A stretch of DNA of 64,000 nt. Origin: Anthoceros angustus (Eukaryota > Streptophyta > Anthocerotopsida > Anthocerotales > Anthocerotaceae). Location of the stretch: positions 309,884-373,883 of the forward strand of contig MU008180.1 in NCBI GenBank assembly GCA_010909165.1, given 5' to 3'. A program made the translations under genes and the position numbers. Numbering within the stretch: position 1 is the stretch's first letter; the number at the start of each line of letters is the position of its first letter. Shown in pieces: positions 56,961 to 64,000 of the stretch. The notes below the pieces were generated by a model that ran no database searches, was not told where the DNA came from, and saw only the letters and a program-made list of their open reading frames with translations.

Positions 56961-57339
56961 ACCTTAGGATCACTGTGTGCTTGTTGCTTGTTGGCATCTT
57001 GCAGGCACTCGAGACTCGTTTAAGCAACCTATCGGGAGCTTCCTAACCCAAGAGCGCTCACGTTGTAGGTAATCTCGTGGCTGCCGCCCAAGTGAAAATC
57101 CATCGATTTCGGTCACTCTAGGCGTTGGTGCTGCAAGAGCGACTTGAGAGGTTGTTAAGAATAGATCTAGTGGATGGTTGTGGAAGAAGGTATGAGATTG
57201 AGTTATTGGGTTCTCTGTCGTTAGTGTTTTTCCGTGGTCTTAGAAGTTAGGGGAACCCGAAGGCTCAAGTTGGGGCCGTGGGCGATAAACCCAAAACCCA
57301 TATTCGGTGAGGCAATTTGTGACAAAGAAGGAATTGTGA

Positions 57340-57590
57340 GAGAGCAAGAATCGACCCCTCGTGATAAGCGTATCCACCAAGTCTCTTGGAATCGAACCCA
57401 CGTATTCGACGATGGGACAAGTGTGGCCACTGGGGCTAGCTCGGGTGATCGGGCGAACCTACCACAGTGAGAATCGACCCCTCGTGATAAGCGCATCCAA
57501 ACAAGTCTCTTGGGATCGAACCCACGTATTCGACGACCACCGTGGATAAGTGTGGCCAGGGCTAGCTCGGGGTGACGGGTGAATCCACCA
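57340..57590 (-). repeat. Dimeric tRNA/SINE-like element, copy 4
   Basis: Two units with GGTTCGATTCC and GGTTCGATCCC on the minus strand. The A-box words are partly shortened (CTAGCCCTGGCC), so the A-to-B spacing is less tRNA-like than in the 46.7-kb copy. Confidence 0.5.
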
Positions 57591-57924
57591 CAACACATCT
57601 CGCAGATCGCAATCCAGCACCACATGCACGATGAACCGTACTTGAATCGATATCACCTTTTTTTTCTTGTGTTATTTCTCATAGATCAAATAGGACCTAT
57701 TCGATTTGTTTCTAGAGGATCACTTCGAGCTGCTTCACACGGTTTCTAGGTATGCCTCAAGTTACCGCCCTATCAAAAAACCTCGAAACTCGCGGAGGCG
57801 AACTTCCGACGGTTGGCCCCTCCGTTGCATCTGATTGAGGAGTCCCTCCAGCGCCCAGACAAGACTTAATAGCCTTCTCAACCATAGTTTTGCTGATCTA
57901 GTCGGCCACAGAGGACCATAGATG

Positions 57925-59308
57925 TTATGGCAACAAATATGTGATATCATTCGACATATTCATGTCCAAAGAACTCAAATTTTCTTGTGGGCGCAAGGAC
58001 CGATCCTCGAGCTTGTACTCGCTTGAGTTGCCACGTGCCATAGTTCTTTCCGTCGAGTTGTATTCGCACGCACTTTGCAAAATTTTCTTCACGAGATCCC
58101 GTCATGAATGAGACAAACTTCATTCATGTGAGAACGCTTAGGATGCCAATCATATTGCAGCAGCTCTAGACTGAATATGGATTCATATGCATGACACTAT
58201 ACGCACCACAGTGATCAACCTCCGACAAGGTCCTTCAATTTCCAATAAGGATTGCGTTCAAACAGTTGAAAACTTCCTCTTCTACCTCCATGGAATCTCT
58301 GCGCATCCTCCTCCTTGGTTTTGGAAGCTCTTGGCTCCTCTTCTTACCCTCACCGATGAGCATATGCTCGTTAAGATGATTGTTACGACGATGCATGCAT
58401 AGATAGTGGTGCATAGAAGTGCGGTATAAATTATTGGGAGTCGGGAAAGACAGGCAAGACACCGCACATCCATTAAGCTCATTTAAGTCATAACCTCGAG
58501 CTATCGGATCATTCCTCAAAGACCGTGAGACCAGAAACAACTTTAACATGTATGGACTAGCAATCGTGGCAAAGGTGAAGGAGGTCTCCAATTGCTACAA
58601 GCTATACACCTTTGAAGTTTTTCTAACGCGTTCCTCTCCCTCTCGCAAGCGCCATACACGTGCAAATCGCCACGCCATCATAGCGCCGCATGTGGAATAT
58701 GTCCTTCATTCCCTCCGCAAGCGTACACATAGGGTATGCACGTCATGTTCAAGAAAGCGACCTTTACCTCACCTCAATTGCAACACGGCCCGAAGTTGCA
58801 TGCAACCACCACCCATTTAACCAGACGCGCTGTGCTACCAACCAACAACGTTAACCACAAATCGCCATACCCTATGCTAGCAATTGCGTCGGTGCCACGA
58901 AATGACAACATCGATGGGAGATACTCTGGATCGATTGACCAGCGATACGTGGTTGGTGTCCATCCTTCCGGGCACCGTTAAGGTGTCTTGCACAAGCATG
59001 GCAAGACAAAGAGTGAGCTCATCAATCCTCCGGTAGTCTACTCATCGCCTCTATCAACAACCCTAGTGAACCTAGGGCCGGAGAGAGCGATGTGGCGTTG
59101 CCATGGTATGACTGTGGAGGAGCCGTAGGCTGTGCAGATCAATCGCGACGGTCATGATACCCGGGGCTCTGCGATCCGCGTGTCGCTTCTCCCATCGCCG
59201 CCAAGTCGGGTGAAATTTTGAGCAACATATGTTCTTCCCGGACCTTGTAGTATCCAGCGTGTTTCGGCTGGCGAAAATCAATCATCGCCTGCTGCTCACA
59301 TAGGCCAT
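57925..59308 (-). pseudogene. TFIIF beta-A, copy 5
   Basis: The start is at 59308, the stop at 57925 and the TATA box at 59401-59408. It keeps the in-frame HMLIGEGKKRSQELPKPRRR linker and MEVEEEVFN before a one-base shift. Exon 3 is heavily shortened (CATTCCCTCCGCAAGCG near 58709). Confidence 0.7.
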
Positions 59309-59499
59309 GTTGTCACACTCACGCTATTGAGGGGCTCACGCAGTGACTAGGCAACAATTAAAGGGTTTAATCGCTTTCTCCCTCAAGCCGGGATTTCAAG
59401 CATATATAGACCGGCCGGGGTATAGCCTCAATCGAATCTCAGGACAAACTCATATACGGTTGCTTAGTTATCGAGATTAATATCGTATTCAAAGCGAAT

Positions 59500-61290
59500 G
59501 AACCCAAATGCATATTTTGCGCATCGGAGCTAGCTCTTGGACCTCGGGCGACGCACTCATATTAATGAATGAATGCCCGACATTCATTTGCATCTGCAAG
59601 CGAGATCATCTCAGTGCTTTTACTCTCCAAGAGATGCATCCATGCGGCAGCAGTATCGCCTTTTCTGTCTGCAAATTCTGCTCAATCGCGAACGGCGAAC
59701 ACAACGGAATAGAGATTGTCGGGCCGGAGAGCGCCCGTTAGTCAGTCACTGCTCATTATGATTACGCTTTGTGGCAGGAGTAGAAACAATGGCCTGGGAA
59801 GCTTGTGCTGGACCTGCTTTATGAATGCATCATGTGGGGCTGTACGTGTGCAGGAAACCAAGGCTGGGCAGCCCCAAAGTTGAAGGACGCAGTGCTGACC
59901 AATTCAAAACTGTGTGAATGCAAAGGAGGTACAGCCAAGGATGCATAAGCATGCTGTCTTTATTGTGTTGTTTCAGGTTTGCTGCTACAATTAAGTTTCA
60001 TCAGATCCCTCTTGGTTGTGGCCCCGGCCCATAAACTTGTATGCCTTGTGTTTGGCTAACTGTAGCTGGTAGTCACGATGCGCACCATGCACCAGAAGTG
60101 CCGGCTTGTGCATACCGACCTCAGCAAATAAACGTTTTTGTACCTTGAGGTGAGCTCTCGCGTGCATTCATGAAAGCCAAATTAATGTGGGAATTGAGTG
60201 TGGCTCAAGTGAGCCTTACTAGATGAATCCCAATCACCGAAGATGGAATGGAGCTGGACACCAATCTGTTGCCCAAACATGTCCGTCGAAACATCTCCAC
60301 ATCTGGTTCAGTCCAAGCATACGGCCCTGTACTTACGAAGGGCTTTCTCCTTCCTACCACCTGCCCTGCTGGGAATACCCCGCCATCATGGCATTCCAAG
60401 TCAGCCGGTGCCTGCACGGCCCCTCTGCTGTGCAGGAACACGCAGATAGCATCCGGCAGGAGTCCGGCTCCAACACCGGCGTCCGTCACGGCTACGAGGA
60501 AGGCGTTCAGATCCGGTGTTCCGAATGGTGGTATCGCTGGGGATGCTGCAGAATCCCTGATGCAGGTTGGCATGTTTCTGTGGCGGCGTTGGCGACCAAA
60601 GGCTTCAATCAATGCCTGGCGAGATTCCTATCATGGGACCTCGGACAGTTGCAAAAATATTACAGTACTAACATTACAGTACTAACATTGAACAGAAGTA
60701 TGATCCTGTTACAGCAGATGATTCGCATCGATCACCCAGTCACCGGCCTTGTGAATCTTGCCTGGGATTTACGTTGTTCAAGGCTTTCATGGTGTTGACA
60801 AAGAAATCCAGGTGACATTATCATCTTCTCCACGATCGTCACTCGCGCGTGCACCTTGCCATTGGGAAGCTTGAATCTCCGTCAGCTCGCTGATCATGAC
60901 GAACGCCCGCGTTGGAGGAGCGAACGTTGACGATCCGCCCGGTGGACAGGTAACAGACTCTATGCCCAAGTGAACCGCACTGGAAGCAGGCGGTGTCATC
61001 CACCTTGGCGATGACGATCCCGTGGTTGTCGAGGAAGGAGTGATTTGTGGGTGCCCCTGTGTTGCGTTGCGTTCCACTGCTCGATCATTCCCTTTGCAAA
61101 ATAGGTCCGCGTTCAAGAAAAGGAGCTGCACACAGCTATTGAATGATGTGGTCCAATCTCCTCAAGCTTAAGGAAACGGAGGGAAAATGACGTGTAATAA
61201 ATCCTGTAAAGGAAACACCTACCACTCAAACCTCACTGACTGCCTCAAAACGCCTCCCTTACGCTGTACATGCATGGTGGGGAGAGATCC
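59500..61290. repeat. Conserved unit block C, copy 5
   Basis: Same as the other C blocks. One base pair lost near 60420 (GGCCCCTC for GGCTCCCTC) joins two minus-strand frames into a single 135-residue frame (60205-60612) and likewise the plus-strand frame (60223-60798). This shows how little the open-frame length means here. Confidence 0.5.
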
Positions 61291-61333
61291 TCCTTCCGGC
61301 CTTGGGGAAAATGCTCCCACAAGGACCGACTGA

Positions 61334-62718
61334 TCAACCAGGATCTATCCTGTGGACGCAGGCGGGCATCCCCTGCCGAACAGGGGCTTGTATTCGGGCT
61401 TCAACTCGTAGGTTCCTTGGTTGGTCCCGCCTTTATTGTATACACAGAGATCCTTCAAAATCTCCTTCAGGAAATTCTGCCATGAGACAAACTTCGCACA
61501 TGTGAGAACTAGGATGCCAATTATATTGCAGCAGGTCCGATAGAGATACGCCATACTTACCACGGGCTGATTAGTTTCCTTGATAAGGTTCTTCAATTCC
61601 CAGTTAGGATTCTCTTCGAACAGTTTGAAAACCCTGGCTTCTACATTCGAGGGCTCTCCATGAAACCGCCTCTCTTTTTTCTTTTGGAGCCTCTCGGCAG
61701 CCGTTCAGACCCTGAGGAGATGTACATGCGCTCGTAAGATGCTATGTTACGGACAGTTGCAGACAGTGCTGCATAGGAGCGCGGTATTGACTGGAAGTGA
61801 TTCGGAAAGAAAGACAGCTGTAACACCGTACCTCTCCACCCGAAGCTCCAGATTGCGGCCCCATATGCGTGCCATGATGATCCTCCAGCATCTGAGGCCA
61901 GGGAACATATTTAACATGCATAGACTAGTTATCAGGGCAAAGGTGAAGGAGGTCTCCAATTGCAAGCTGTAAACCTACTTGTAAAGTTCGTCTGCCGCTG
62001 GCCTTCCTTTGCCTCTCCCGGTAAAGCTTGCCATACTTATTCAAGTCGGTCAGCCCATCGCGCTGCATGTCGAATTTTCTTGTCACCGTTCCCTCCGCTG
62101 CAAGCTTACCTGCAGAGGGTATGCACGCGTCATGCTCAAGAAATTTGACCTCCCACCACAACAGGGGCTCGAAAGTTGCACCCAACACCAATTCGTCAGC
62201 CCAACCAGCCTGCTACCACCCAATTAACAACATTTGGCCATAGCGCATGTTAGCAATTACCGTCAGCTGCCTCAGAAAATACGCACATCGCGCCAAAGTG
62301 CTTCACCGAATTAAGCTCATACTTGGTCGGTGATAACTCTCCATCCTTCCGGGCACCTGCAAGGAATACTGCGCAAGCATGGCCAGAGTGAGGTCATCCT
62401 CGACGTCTACTCACAGGTCTCTACAACCCTAGCTAAACAAACCGCGCCGATAGCTGGGAGCGAGCGGGAATGCGATGTGGTGTCTGTCATGGCACCTTTG
62501 GAAGAGCCTGAGGGTTGAGCAGATCCCAAGCAACAGTCATCCGACCCACTGGCTCTGTGCTTCCTGCATCGCGCCTCTGCTCCCATGACTTCGGCAGCTC
62601 ATGATCAGCTGGAACCTTGAGCAAGAAAGCATTGCGCCTGGCCCTTGTAGTATTCAGTTGTATCTCAGGCAGCCGCCGAGGCATCAGTTTCGTCATCGCT
62701 GCCTTGTACACCGGCCAT
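61334..62718 (-). pseudogene. TFIIF beta-B, copy 6
   Basis: Six-exon layout as in copy 1, with the ATG at 62718. Exon 5 has six Ts (frame lost after RGSKRKK), and the last exon has a two-base loss near 61363 after EYKPLFGRGC. The leader and TATA region (62800-62816) are of pure B type. Confidence 0.75.
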
Positions 62719-62829
62719 GTTGTCTCGCTGTGAGACCTTGAGGGGCTCACGGCTGTAGGCGACCAGCTGCAGGAACGATGCAAGGGTTTGTTCGAGCCGG
62801 GTTTTCAAGCATATATCGGCTGCGGGCTT

Positions 62830-64000
62830 AGGACTTCGAAATCAGAATCTCGGACAAAGGCACACGTATGCTTATCGCGATTCTACCGAAAGTGAATGAA
62901 ACGAACTGCATATATATTTGGGGCAGCGTCGCTGTCCCCAACTGGAGCTTGAGCGACGCAGTCTGATTACGAAATGAGCCTCCGCGCCAATCTGTAGACA
63001 CGCGACTCATCTCAATGCTTTCTCTCCAGAGATGAATCGATGCAGGAGCATGATCGCTTATTCTGTCGGTGAATTCTGCTCCAACTGCCTGATCCTTTGA
63101 ACTGGAAGGCTATAAGGACTGACTCGTTTGAGCTGGAAGGTTGGAAACATGGCTGCGACACCAGAAGGTAACAACGAGATGGCGAATGGAATGACAGACT
63201 GGCTCAGGGTGATGGAAGGCTCAGGCTGAGGACTTTCCAGGTGAGCTGGGAGGAGGTGAAATGGGAGTGGAACACGGATGAGAAAGCCTACCCTTGTCCA
63301 ATTTCGATCGAGCTGAGTTCTGCAGGTCTCATTGCATAAATTCAAGACCTGGGACTGTACCATATTCTTAGTCACTGTGCTTCCAATTGCAAGCAAAGAG
63401 CTGGGGAACTAAGACAACGGAGGCTAGGGTTCCAATCATTCTCGATTCTTGTTACAAGTGTGTTCAAGTTGGCTCTTGTGTAGGAGGATGGGGAGGAAGG
63501 GGAACATGCTGGTGGTCGGGGACTCCATCAATTCAACCAGGAGGTGTTCGTGATTTTGGTGAACCACATCGTGGTAAGCAAACCAATTAGGTGGAGAGCG
63601 CCCTTGACCTCGGGAGTGTGGCACATAGCTGGGACATCATCAGGTCTGCAAAGATGTGCTTGGGGACAGGGATTCCGCGTGGAGAATGTAAGAGATGACA
63701 GACTAGACTGTCTGTCATCCAGTGGATGGACGAGGACAAGGTCAAGCAATCACATGGAGTATCCATGGATCAAGCTTGTGGAGCCCTGCAACATCTCGTC
63801 TTGGTGCTCACCAGACGAGCGCACTTTGAGAATGATGCCAAATTTACAGCTTGAGACCAAATTTCAATATGCGCATAATCCAAATCCTAACAACAACGTA
63901 CCATTGTCATTGCAGTGAAGTACCGAGGTGATAAAATATTATACTTGTATGTACATAGTTAGAGTGGCAGGTGCATTTAGTATCCAAAAGTAGGTAAGAA
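62830..64000. repeat. Unit block S, copy 4, cut by window end
   Basis: This matches 16080-17260 and stops just before the ParB-helicase exon. Another helicase copy is expected beyond position 64000. Confidence 0.5.

Overview
This looks like nuclear DNA of a land plant. It holds a Ty3/gypsy chromovirus with a chromodomain, two intron-bearing paralogues of the TFIIF beta subunit (RAP30), and a SEN1/MAGATAMA3-type helicase gene. The introns that can be read off conserved exon borders are very short (about 84-176 bp). That would suit a lycophyte such as Selaginella, but this placement is weak inference and no species can be named.

Layout. Positions 1-5880 are single-copy or locally repeated DNA: an 18-bp perfect hairpin, three tandem ~840-bp copies of a transposase-like remnant, a GC-rich minisatellite and an AT-rich stretch studded with TAGTAAA. 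From about 8.77 kb to the end, the window is an array of one composite unit of about 10.6-11 kb. A lone partial copy of its TFIIF beta-A gene lies just before, at 6.0-7.5 kb. In + strand order the unit is: an unrecognised conserved ORF block (D); a dimeric tRNA/SINE-like element; TFIIF beta paralogue A (minus); an unrecognised conserved block (C); TFIIF beta paralogue B (minus); an unrecognised block (S); a ParB/sulfiredoxin-like domain fused to a truncated SF1 helicase (H, plus); then D again. Copies sit at about 9-21, 21.5-27.9, 34.7-46.3 (interrupted), 46.3-56.9 and 57-64 kb. A 5.7-kb LTR retrotransposon (40407-46147, 5-bp target duplication GGAGG) is inserted in one D copy, and the other units give the empty site.

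The most unusual stretch is 26.97-34.72 kb. It alternates strictly between two registers of the same unit, offset by roughly 2-4 kb. The register changes between unrelated blocks fall on identical words of 9-11 bp. One loop is repeated with an exact 886-bp period. This could be microhomology template switching or a systematic assembly artefact; the sequence alone does not decide.

The genes do not form an operon-like system. Almost every coding copy carries 1-6-bp indels that break its frame. In half of the unit these losses cluster at CTG/CAG, which may reflect base-calling error at CHG-methylated cytosines rather than true decay. Frames were therefore read exon by exon across copies, and the boundaries given are approximate unless a splice site is stated.
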